Part shown: positions 1 through 7,900 of the stretch, piece after piece | How the letters are laid out: every line of letters starts with the position of its first letter | Numbering within the stretch: the stretch's first letter is position 1 | Assembly: GCA_047629095.1 (NCBI GenBank) | Contig: JBLHWM010000094.1 | Coordinates: 1-11,123 of the forward strand | DNA length: 11,123 nt | Origin: CALBMX01 sp047629095 | GTDB taxonomy: Bacteria > Planctomycetota > UBA1135 > GCA-002686595 | Reading direction: 5' to 3' | The notes under the pieces: generated by a model | Database searches by the model: none | Seen by the model: only the letters and a program-made list of their open reading frames with translations | Told to the model about the DNA's origin: nothing | Translations under genes and position numbers: made by a program

Positions 1-80
1 GCGGTGAAGAACTGCTCTAGCGCGGCGGCCTGTGGGGAGAGCTCCTGCTGCCCCCTTCGCTTTCCCTTCTTACCTGCCAT
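1..80 (-). CDS. N-terminal fragment of an unidentified basic protein (runs off left edge)
   Basis: An ATG at 80-78 on the minus strand opens a frame that stays open to the window edge, giving 26 codons. The peptide begins MAGKKGKRRGQQ and continues to an Ala-rich stretch ending ALEQFFTA. It starts only six bases after the stop codon of the HEAT-repeat gene upstream, the spacing expected of co-transcribed genes. The Lys/Arg cluster at residues 4-9 looks cytosolic rather than like a signal peptide, because no hydrophobic core follows within the visible part. No clear Shine-Dalgarno is present; the upstream bases are the end of the HEAT gene. The family cannot be named from 26 residues. The gene could be a chance open frame, but the tight spacing and plausible codon use favour a real one. 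Confidence 0.5.
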   Translation of the reverse strand, partial: MAGKKGKRRGQQELSPQAAALEQFFT

Positions 81-86
81 CGTTCG

Positions 87-3000
87 CTACTGCTCGCCAA
101 CCGGCGCCATACTGGCGGCCTCTAGGGCTGCGTAGTGATCGCCCAGTTCGAGTTCAAGCTGGCGGCACCAGCTATCGAACATGCGGCCACGGGGCGGGAA
201 GCTGCCGATGTCTCGGCCCAACAGGCGACTGAGCTCGCGACGGGAGCGCTCCACAAGGAAGGACTCTGCCCCTGTTTCGCCGCGCACAATCGTCAACAGC
301 CCGAGACCACCCCTGAGGGTGCCCTCGCCACCGAGGCTCTCCGGCGAGCCGTGCATCGAGAGTTCGGCCGCGGCAAGGGCGCCACAGAACCAACCGAAGG
401 GATCGGTTCCCCCGACGCGGTCCCACCAGGCCCACCAAGCGTCCGAGGGGTCCGGCTCGCCCGAGTAGTCCACACAGGTCAGAACAGCCAGCTCGGTGAT
501 GAGCTTGGTGTCCTTGGGGTTGTCCGTGAGCATCGTGATCAAGATCGTGGTGACGTCCAGCACATTCTGGTCCGAGAGCAAGAGCGCGGCCTCGCGGCTC
601 GACTGATTGGTCTTCGAGCGAGCGAGTCCCAGCATGTCATTCCAGGCCGGCTCGCCAATGCTGCGCAGCCCGCGCTTGGCCGGCTCGAAGAGCGGGCTCG
701 TTGGCCCGGACGAGAACATCGACGCGAGCAGGGTCGCACTGGAGGGATGAGCCAAGGTCGCAAGGGATTCCACAGCGGCAACCCGCAGTCCGGCGTCCTG
801 TTCTAGGACCGCCTGGCGGAGAACTGCTTGGGCATCGGCACCCGGCATGTTGGCCAGGCCGCGCAGGGCGGCGATGCGAACCATGCGGTCGCCCACCCGG
901 GCGCGCAGAAGGATCTCCTCTTTGAACTCGGTCATGCCCGCCGCACAGACCGCGAGTACGGCCGATGCCTCCACGGCCTTGTCAGGGTCCGCAACGAGGG
1001 CCCGCAACAGCGCGATTGACTTGGGGTCATTATGGTTGGCCAAGACGGCCGCGGCAACCGTGCGGATTCCGGCACGGGGGTCTTCGGCCGCAGTCCAAAG
1101 GAAACCCATGCTCGATGCCTGCAGCACCATGGACAGGGGCTCGAGTCGCATCACGTCGGAACCCACGACGAGCACATCGAGCACTTCACCGGCGAGATCG
1201 GTCGAGAGCTTCATGGGCTCCCCATCGACGACAGCTCCCGAGCGCCCCGAGCGAATCGTCAAGCTCAAGATACCGCGCGCGCGCTCGCCGAAAAAAGCCT
1301 CGTCCCGCAGCAGTCCAACGAGCAAGGCAAAGTCCTGCTCACTCGGCACCCCGGGCTTGTTGTAGATCGAAACAGCCTGGCTAATCACCGGGTCACGCTG
1401 TTCGACATCCAGCAAAGTCGCGTGGTCGAGGATCAGGTTGACCAGCCTGCGGTCGCGCTCGAGTTCGGTACTCTCGCCGCTCCAGAAGCTGGCCTCAGAC
1501 TGGAAGAATGCCTTGCGGCCCTCCGGGCTTAGACCGAACTGGACCCCGGGGTAGAGCTGCCAAACCGACTGCTCCCGGAACTGCGCGAGGCTATCCATGA
1601 CCGGCGCAAACCAAGAGACATCGGCACCTGTTCCAAAGCGGAAGAGCTTGGACTGCCCACCGATGCGGACCTCGAATTCGTCCTCGACTCCGTTCGAGGT
1701 TCCGACGAGTCCGGGCAGGCGCTCGGCACCAAACACATTCGCCGCGAGCAAAGCCTTCATCAAATCGGCGCTCTTGTCCGGCACAAGGCGCAGGGTGCCG
1801 CCGGCGTAGGGCATGCTGTCGTTCTCGGCTAGGCTTCCCAGCAGGCGAAAACTGTCGCCTAGGCGGGGTGAATACCAGCGCACTTCAAGCGCTTCGTGCT
1901 GTGTGATCTCGACGCCCATGACAGCGCGCAGGGCCTTGAAGTCCCGGGCGTGGTTGAGCCACCACTCCTGCCAAGCTGCGTTATCCGTGCCGAAGTACTT
2001 GCCCGTAATCTGGCTGAGGCGGCGGAAGGCAAGCGGGCGTATGGACGCGTATTCTGGGAAATAGACGCCTCCGGAGAGACTTGAGACCAAGGTGTGCGGC
2101 ACCTCTAGATTCATGTAATCGCGACGTTCAGCGGAGCGGAAGCCGATTCCCGCCAAGGCCGCCGCCGCGGTTGTAGACACAAAGGGAGACCCCGAGCGCA
2201 TGTGCACGACTAGGCTCGTGTCCTCGCTCTCGGGAAGCAGAGCGAGGCCCAAGCGGCTCTCGGCCTTGAGCACGGCTAACAGCGCTTGGGCACCAGCCTT
2301 GTCCTCGTAGCCTTTCAACTGAGCTTGCTCCAAGAGCGCGGGTAAGTTGGCGTCATCCTGCCCGGTGAGACGCATGGCAACCGCTTCACCCGCAGCCGAT
2401 GCCACCGTGGAGACCGGGTCGCTGAGTAGACTCAAGAGGGTCGTGTCGGCACCGTCGCCTTGCCTCAGGCTGAGGAGCTCGACAGACAAGTTGCGCGTGT
2501 CCGAGCGGCTTGAATTCGCCAGCTTGATGAGAGTTGCAAGGGGTGCCTCATCCGCACGTAGCCGGTATTGCTTCCCTGCGACCTTGCGTAGCACGCTGCG
2601 CTTGTGCTCGAGCAGTTCCAGCAGCAAGGCGTTGCCCTCCTCGATCGTATGGGACGCAACCTCAAGCTCAAGCAGCGGGCCCAGAGTCTTCGAGGGTAGC
2701 TTCGTGTCCAACAATGGGCGCACGAGCTTGCGGTCCTCGGGGGAACTCGACATGAGTAGGCAGCGCGCCGACGCCAACACCACGCCATGCTCCCTCTCGC
2801 CTAGGCCGAGCCTAGCAGCAGAGAATCCATCGACGCCCATGTTCGCCAGGCTCATGGCCGCGTCCTCGATGATGCGGCCCGAGGGCTTCTTGAGTCCGCG
2901 CAGGTAACTGAAGATAGCGCCGGTCGGACCAGCCTCTAGCAGTGAGCCGGGCAGTGTGCCGGACTCGGTGCTTGGTGCTGCACCAGGTATCGCCTTCGGA

Positions 3001-3188
3001 GCGGGCGCGTCCAAGCCGCCCGGCGCCTCGTCCCCCGCAGGCCGAGGGCGCACATCGCCACGGGGCTTGGCGGGCAGCTCAACTCCGGGATCCGGCTTGG
3101 CCTTTGGTCCCTTGTCGGGTAAGTCGAGCTGTGCGGCAGCCGGAAGCGCGGCCAGGGCGAAGGCGAGAGGGAAGAGCAGTTTTTTCAT
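87..3188 (-). CDS. Exported HEAT-repeat protein with two AW..WW motifs, function unknown
   Basis: This is a 1033-residue protein if started at ATG 3188. I chose that start because it opens with a textbook signal peptide: MKK, a hydrophobic core, then an AAA/Q cleavage site near residue 19. A longer frame from 3329 would bury this signal behind 47 unrelated residues. After the signal comes a Pro/Ala-rich linker (about 20-85), HEAT-like helical repeats (about 130-390), a first G-rich/AW..WW motif (about 393-413), a mixed, probably beta-rich segment (about 425-550), another helical stretch, clear HEAT repeats (about 700-870), a second WW motif (DAWWAWWD, about 916-923) and a helical C-terminal region. 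HEAT repeats form solenoids that bind proteins, and planctomycetes have many exported examples, so a periplasmic scaffold role is inferred. No catalytic motif, lipobox or later membrane helix is seen. The gene next to its 3' end starts six bases downstream. Confidence 0.85.
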   Translation of the reverse strand: MKKLLFPLAFALAALPAAAQLDLPDKGPKAKPDPGVELPAKPRGDVRPRPAGDEAPGGLDAPAPKAIPGAAPSTESGTLPGSLLEAGPTGAIFSYLRGLKKPSGRIIEDAAMSLANMGVDGFSAARLGLGEREHGVVLASARCLLMSSSPEDRKLVRPLLDTKLPSKTLGPLLELEVASHTIEEGNALLLELLEHKRSVLRKVAGKQYRLRADEAPLATLIKLANSSRSDTRNLSVELLSLRQGDGADTTLLSLLSDPVSTVASAAGEAVAMRLTGQDDANLPALLEQAQLKGYEDKAGAQALLAVLKAESRLGLALLPESEDTSLVVHMRSGSPFVSTTAAAALAGIGFRSAERRDYMNLEVPHTLVSSLSGGVYFPEYASIRPLAFRRLSQITGKYFGTDNAAWQEWWLNHARDFKALRAVMGVEITQHEALEVRWYSPRLGDSFRLLGSLAENDSMPYAGGTLRLVPDKSADLMKALLAANVFGAERLPGLVGTSNGVEDEFEVRIGGQSKLFRFGTGADVSWFAPVMDSLAQFREQSVWQLYPGVQFGLSPEGRKAFFQSEASFWSGESTELERDRRLVNLILDHATLLDVEQRDPVISQAVSIYNKPGVPSEQDFALLVGLLRDEAFFGERARGILSLTIRSGRSGAVVDGEPMKLSTDLAGEVLDVLVVGSDVMRLEPLSMVLQASSMGFLWTAAEDPRAGIRTVAAAVLANHNDPKSIALLRALVADPDKAVEASAVLAVCAAGMTEFKEEILLRARVGDRMVRIAALRGLANMPGADAQAVLRQAVLEQDAGLRVAAVESLATLAHPSSATLLASMFSSGPTSPLFEPAKRGLRSIGEPAWNDMLGLARSKTNQSSREAALLLSDQNVLDVTTILITMLTDNPKDTKLITELAVLTCVDYSGEPDPSDAWWAWWDRVGGTDPFGWFCGALAAAELSMHGSPESLGGEGTLRGGLGLLTIVRGETGAESFLVERSRRELSRLLGRDIGSFPPRGRMFDSWCRQLELELGDHYAALEAASMAPVGEQ

Positions 3189-3206
3189 GGCGGAAGAGGA
3201 TGTTGG

Positions 3207-3233
3207 GCCTGTTCGTGAATACCCCAAACAGGC
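3207..3233. repeat. 7-bp inverted repeat upstream of the HEAT-repeat gene
   Basis: GCCTGTT (3207-3213) and its exact complement AACAGGC (3227-3233) flank a 13-base spacer. The repeat ends 18 bases before the ATG at 3188, so on the minus strand it could form a stem-loop in the mRNA leader or serve as an operator. No T-run follows, so it is not a terminator. A 7-bp match in a region this size may be chance. Confidence 0.35.
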
Positions 3234-3255
3234 ACTCAGGATACCGCTCGAAGCC

Positions 3256-3316
3256 GATCTCATGCGTCGAATCAAGTGATCTCTACAGTCGAAGCTCCCC
3301 AAAATCTTCAGATCTC
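3256..3316. repeat. Three GATCTC hexamers at helical spacing
   Basis: GATCTC occurs at 3256-3261, 3278-3283 and 3311-3316. The start-to-start distances are 22 and 33 bases, close to two and three DNA turns, so all three would face the same side of the helix. The flanking bases are not conserved. This could be a regulator's direct-repeat site for either divergent gene, or coincidence; no known operator is recognised. Confidence 0.25.
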
Positions 3317-3350
3317 GCCTAAGGCTCAAGATCCACCTCCCCGCTACCGA

Positions 3351-3379
3351 TCAACTCCATTGTGATTCACCACTAGAAT
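3351..3379 (+). promoter_or_regulatory. Weak sigma-70-like promoter candidate for the HDOD-GGDEF gene
   Basis: TAGAAT at 3374-3379 matches five of six bases of the -10 consensus and lies 33 bases before the ATG at 3413. Seventeen bases upstream, TCAACT (3351-3356) matches only three of six bases of the -35 consensus. The position and spacing are right but the -35 is poor, and planctomycete promoters are not well defined. Confidence 0.25.
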
Positions 3380-3412
3380 CTTCCATCTAGCCTCCGACGC
3401 GCCCCCCCCGCA

Positions 3413-4930
3413 ATGAGCAGTAATCCGACCACTCTCACCCTCCCCGCCTCCATCCTACAAGCCGACTCGCTACCGAGTTTGCCAGCTGTCGCCCTCGAGG
3501 TTCTCCGACTAACGGCGGAAGAGAGGACGACCCTCGACGACCTCGCCGAGGCCATCTCCAAGGATCCGGCCCTCTCCGCCAAGCTGCTCAAGCTCTCCAA
3601 CTCGTCGCTCTTCAGCATGAGTCACGAGGTCACGACCTTGCAAAAGGCGACCATGGTCTTGGGAATGAAGTCCGTCATGTTGATGGCGCTCTCGTTCTCC
3701 CTTGCAGAGGCGGTGCCGAAGGACGCCAAAGGCGGCTCCTTCGACTACGCGGACTACTGGCACCGGAGTATCGTTGGCGCTGTTGCAGGACGTGCCCTCG
3801 CCACCTACGCCGGCGTTCCGGAGCTTGCTGACGAGGCTTTCCTCTGTGGCCTGCTCGCCAACTTTGGCGGTCTGGTCATGTCCGAGTGCTTGCCAGTGGA
3901 CTACGCAAAGGTGCTCGAAGTAACGGGCGGCAACTGGCCGACAACAGAACTGGAGGAGCAACTCATGGGCTTCAACCAATCCGATGTTGTCATGGCGCTA
4001 CTTGAGTCCTGGAACATCCCGCCACTGCTAGCCAAGGCCGTCGGCTACATGCAGAGGCCCCAGAAACTGCCCCGTGGCCTCGACTCGGAGACCCGCGAAC
4101 TCACCGCGATCATGACCCTGACTGCGCTAACCACTCGGGTCATGTGTGATCGCGACAAGGGGCGCCACCTGCGCCTCCTGCAGAAGTGGGGAGGCGCAAA
4201 ATACTCTATGAACCGCGAGGTCATTAACGAGTTCTTGCACGGCCTCGAGTCCGGTGTCTCCGAGACTGCCGACATGCTGCAAATCAAACTGCCGGACACC
4301 GACCACGACGAGGTCATCCGGAATGCCCGGGAGAACCTCCTCGCCATTAGCCTTGGCCAAGCTGTCGACCTGCGCGTCACCCTGGAGTCGGAGAAGACCC
4401 TTCAAGCTGCCAACGTAAAACTCGAGCACAAGGCGACCACGGACTCTCTCTCCGGACTTCCGAACAGGGCTGCCCTGGACGCAAAGATAGCCACCGAGAT
4501 CCATTCCAGGCTGAACCGCAAGAAGCCCCTTCTACTCGGCGTGATCATGATCGACATCGATCACTTCAAAGCCTTCAATGACACCAAGGGACATGCCGCG
4601 GGCGATGTCGTGATCAAGGGCGTTGGAGCCGCGATCACCGAAGCGCTACGACCCGAGGACTTCGGAGCCCGCTACGGCGGCGAGGAGTTCACCGTGGTCA
4701 TGCCGCTCACGACCCGCGAAGGCATCGCTACCGTGGCTGAGCGCGTCCGCGCACGGGTTGAAGCCCTCGAGTGCGTCCACGAGGGCGAGACCTTGAAGGT
4801 GACCATTAGCCTAGGCTGCGCGACCCTGGAGGTAGCTCAATCCAAACTCGACAGCGTTCGCTTGGTCCAGTCCGCTGACAAGAAACTCTACGAAGCCAAG
4901 GAAGCCGGCCGCAATCAGGTCGTCCTTTAG
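3413..4930 (+). CDS. HDOD-GGDEF protein, predicted diguanylate cyclase
   Basis: This 505-residue cytosolic protein is predicted to make cyclic di-GMP from two GTP. The N-terminal HDOD domain (about 14-215) starts with the family's 'LPSLPAVALEVL' pattern. Its HD-like core reads GLLANFGG, with Ala149-Asn150 where the metal-binding His-Asp would be, as expected for this non-catalytic family. A short helical linker (about 316-340) leads into the GGDEF domain (about 340-505). That domain has TDSLSGLPNR, metal-binding Asp381 in MIDIDHF, guanine-binding Asn389 and Asp398, and the active-site loop GGEEF at 422-426. An inhibitory-site RxxD (Arg413 to Asp416) lies exactly five residues before the loop, so product inhibition is likely. 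No receiver domain, signal peptide or membrane helix is seen, so the input probably comes through HDOD. No Shine-Dalgarno precedes the ATG; a C8 run sits there instead. The stop overlaps that of the convergent neighbour. Confidence 0.93.
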   Translation: MSSNPTTLTLPASILQADSLPSLPAVALEVLRLTAEERTTLDDLAEAISKDPALSAKLLKLSNSSLFSMSHEVTTLQKATMVLGMKSVMLMALSFSLAEAVPKDAKGGSFDYADYWHRSIVGAVAGRALATYAGVPELADEAFLCGLLANFGGLVMSECLPVDYAKVLEVTGGNWPTTELEEQLMGFNQSDVVMALLESWNIPPLLAKAVGYMQRPQKLPRGLDSETRELTAIMTLTALTTRVMCDRDKGRHLRLLQKWGGAKYSMNREVINEFLHGLESGVSETADMLQIKLPDTDHDEVIRNARENLLAISLGQAVDLRVTLESEKTLQAANVKLEHKATTDSLSGLPNRAALDAKIATEIHSRLNRKKPLLLGVIMIDIDHFKAFNDTKGHAAGDVVIKGVGAAITEALRPEDFGARYGGEEFTVVMPLTTREGIATVAERVRARVEALECVHEGETLKVTISLGCATLEVAQSKLDSVRLVQSADKKLYEAKEAGRNQVVL

Positions 4931-7900
4931 GGGTTGAGGATTGGCCGCAAGATGGCGTTGCGGAACTCGATCACAGCACCTTCGGATTGCAGCGCGATGG
5001 CGCCCGGTATGCGGGCCGCCCATCGCGCTGTGTTTTGTAGCTCGCCGTTCACCTCAAGCGTGACTTCGGCGCCGTGCACGCGAATGCGGTAGTGGTTCCA
5101 CTCGCCCAAGGGACGCTCGTTGGAGGGCTGCAACTTGACCGTGTGCCTGCCGGATGTGCGGGCCGCGTCGACCACTAAGGGGAACTGATCGATGTTCCAG
5201 ATATCGCCGGCGCTCCCCGACTGCAGCTGGGCTTCGATGCTCTTTGGCCAGACCTTGTGGGGCTCTTGCACGCGCAGTAGCACGCCGGAGTTCCCCGGTC
5301 CAGTGGCCGGGTCACCGCGCCAGTCGAGCTCAATCTCGAAGTCCGTGTACTGCTGCTCGGTGTAGATGTAACCAATGGGCTGCCCTTCGCAGCGCAGCAC
5401 CTCGTCCTTGAAACTCCAGACCTTGCTCGGATCTGACCCAGCCGGCAGGTGAACTTTCCAGCCCTCTAAATCCGTGCCGTTGAAGAGCTTCACCGCGTCC
5501 CCAAAGACCGGTGCTGCCTCCTTCGGCGCAGCGAGGAACGAGACCAAGTCCGCCAGGTCCTGTGCGCTCAATCCCATGGTGTCCGCCGGCGGCATGGCAG
5601 AAGTATCCTGGTGAATCCGCGTCTCGACCTCGGTTGCATCAAAGACCTGGCGCGCACCGGTAGAGTCCCGCAACACAATGCGATCGCCATCCGCGAGGAT
5701 CGCGCCGGTCAAGTGGCGCCCGTCTTTCATCGTGAACACCCAGGAGTCATAGCCGAAGGCGATCGAGGCGCTGGGCGCGACGAGGGCATCCATGAGTCCG
5801 CGCCGACCGAACTTGTCGCCAATCACTGAGAGCTCTGGACCGATGCTGCCGCCGAGCCCCTCGTACGCGTGGCATGCGAAGCAGGCGGCGCGTCCCCGGT
5901 AGAGCTCTTGGCCTCGGAACTTGTCGCCAGTGATTGCGGCCAGCTCGTCCAGGGGCGGAAAGGTCGCGGCGTCCGCCGGTGGCGCGTACACCTCGGAGGC
6001 GAGGGCGCGCACGGCTAGGTCACTATGCTTGCGCAGCAGGGGGCCGACGAAGTCCGAGATGGCATCCGGCAAACGCCCGGCCTTGGCACTCTGAAGCAGG
6101 AAGAGCGCGCCCTCAGTGCCCTCCAGGAGCTCCAATACGGCGGCCTCGTCACCGGCTAAGGCGGCATCACGGCGCGCGGCGATGGCGACAGCATCGCGGC
6201 CGCTTTCCGTAAAGACCTGGAACTGCAGAGAAGTGGCGTCGCCCTGGGACGTGCCGTCGTTGTCGGCGGCGCAGAGCCCGACCAGGCGTGTGGCACCGGC
6301 CGGAACCGCAATGGCGATGCGCGAGGGCGCGTGGGTCCCGATTCCATTCCTGTAGATCGTATCCCCCACATTCAAGGTCCCGCCGCTGCAGTCCTGGTCC
6401 CTCTTCACCGAGCCCCAGCCGGACTCCGCAAGGATCCAAGGTTGGCCCGTCACCGGCAGCTCCCCATCCTCGGTCACAAAGCGCAGGTCGAGCCAGTTGG
6501 CCCAGTCGCAGGTATTGCCATTGCCAGCATCATCCACCACGAGCCAGACCACCTCGGCGCTCGCCACGTCCAGATCAATCTGCGTGAGACTCGAGTCGCG
6601 AATCACATCGGATTCAAGGGCCAACTCGGCCTTGTCAAAGTCGCCTGCCAAGGAGCTTCCGAGGTCGAAATCCCGCCAGTCATTCTCGCGCCGGTGGCGC
6701 ACCCAATAGCTAGCGACGTCGCGCAGGTCCTCGGGGCCACTGAGGGCAAGCACGAGCATCGACTCGGCTGCCTTCTGACTCGTCATGAATGCGATCGCAT
6801 CCGTGGCCATTTGGCGTTGCTGCTGTTTGTGACGACCATCGTTTGCGAAGGCCACAAGCCACGGCAGGGCCTGCTCGGGATGCAGGCGCCAGACCAGGGG
6901 GAGGATGGTTGCCGGCGGCAGGTCATAGATGAGCAGCTCGGCGAAGAGTTCGGACTCGCGGCCCTCGGCTCCAAGGCCGAGAGACTCAAGATAGACGCGA
7001 TCGTCGAGGGGACCGGCGAGGGCGAAGGTGAGCCAGAGCGACTTGGCCTGGTCGGCCTGGTCTGCGGGAGCCATGCGCAAGGACGCGGCGACACGTGCCC
7101 GCGCAAAGGGCGACGGATCGTGTCCAAAGGCCTGGGCGGCTTCGATGTCAAAGCCGTGTGCCCGGGTCCAAGCGCGATAGGCAGCGATGCGGCAGCGCTC
7201 ACTGAGTTCGCTATGGATAAAGAACATCTTGAAACGCTGCTTGGTCCCGGGAGCCTTGGCAAGGTCCCACATGGCGAGGGCTACCCCAGCATCAAGGACC
7301 TTCCTAGATGCCGGGCTACCCTTAACTTGAGCGTCCCGCTCGGCGTCACTTTTGGGCGAAGCGTGGATGCGCAGGATGCGCCCGTAGGCTTCCGAGTCAC
7401 CGGCTTGGTGGCCGCCGACGCCGGGATCAAACCAGTCGGCGATGAAGATCGAGCCGTCCGGGGCAACGGCCACATCGCTCGGCCGGAACCAGTGGCCCCG
7501 ATCTCCCGTGACGTCGTAGGCGGGCTCGATCAACACGCCAGCCTCCAGATCGAGGGCCGCGCCAACCACCTTCGGCTCATGGGTAAACACGAGCGAGCGC
7601 CCCGCGTCCGCGTCGAGCACCGTGCCAAAGAGCTCGGGGAAGAGCCTGCCTTCGTAGACCGCAACTCCCGTGGGGCCACCACCGCCATTGACCGTACCCA
7701 AGGGCATCACGCCGGGATCCTCCTGGTGCCAGTGTGCGCTTAGGGTCTCCTGGTCAGGGCGCTTGTCGGCACCCCAAAAGCGCGAGCCGTCCGCGCTGAA
7801 GTAGCCGTAGTTGCCGCCCTCGACAATCGCCACCGTGCGGCAGCTTTGGTTGCCATCGTCGTCGTTGTCCGACACGAACACATCCCCGTAGCTGTCGACC

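Larger units (their letters stand above)
3189..3412. promoter_or_regulatory. Divergent intergenic region between HEAT gene and HDOD-GGDEF gene
   Basis: These 224 bases separate the start codons of two divergently transcribed genes, so both promoters should lie here. The stretch is less GC-rich than the flanking genes. It contains a 7-bp inverted repeat near the HEAT gene start, three GATCTC hexamers, a TAGAAT hexamer facing the HDOD-GGDEF gene and a run of eight C (3402-3409) just before that gene's ATG. I find no convincing -35/-10 pair for the HEAT gene. The frame of the HEAT gene stays open as far as 3329, but the encoded extension shows no protein features, so I treat this as non-coding. 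Confidence 0.6.

Noticed and set aside
1..30. Similarity of the left edge to recG around 10243-10270 (both encode AAALEQ followed by F or LF)
   Set aside because: The match is about 25 bases with several mismatches and no extension; it looks like convergent Ala-rich coding sequence rather than a repeat.
135..2907. Several + strand frames of 60-220 codons opposite the HEAT-repeat gene
   Set aside because: All are antisense to a frame with signal peptide and HEAT repeats, and their compositions (Arg/Pro/Ser/Ala-rich) fit shadow frames.
3189..3329. Extended start of the HEAT-repeat gene at 3329, adding 47 residues
   Set aside because: The extension would put a non-signal sequence before an excellent signal peptide and would consume most of the divergent promoter region.
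6331..7743. 470-codon open frame on the + strand, antisense to the dehydrogenase fusion gene
   Set aside because: The minus-strand protein here has clear domains across the whole stretch, while this frame shows no recognisable family. Long antisense frames are expected in GC-rich coding DNA.
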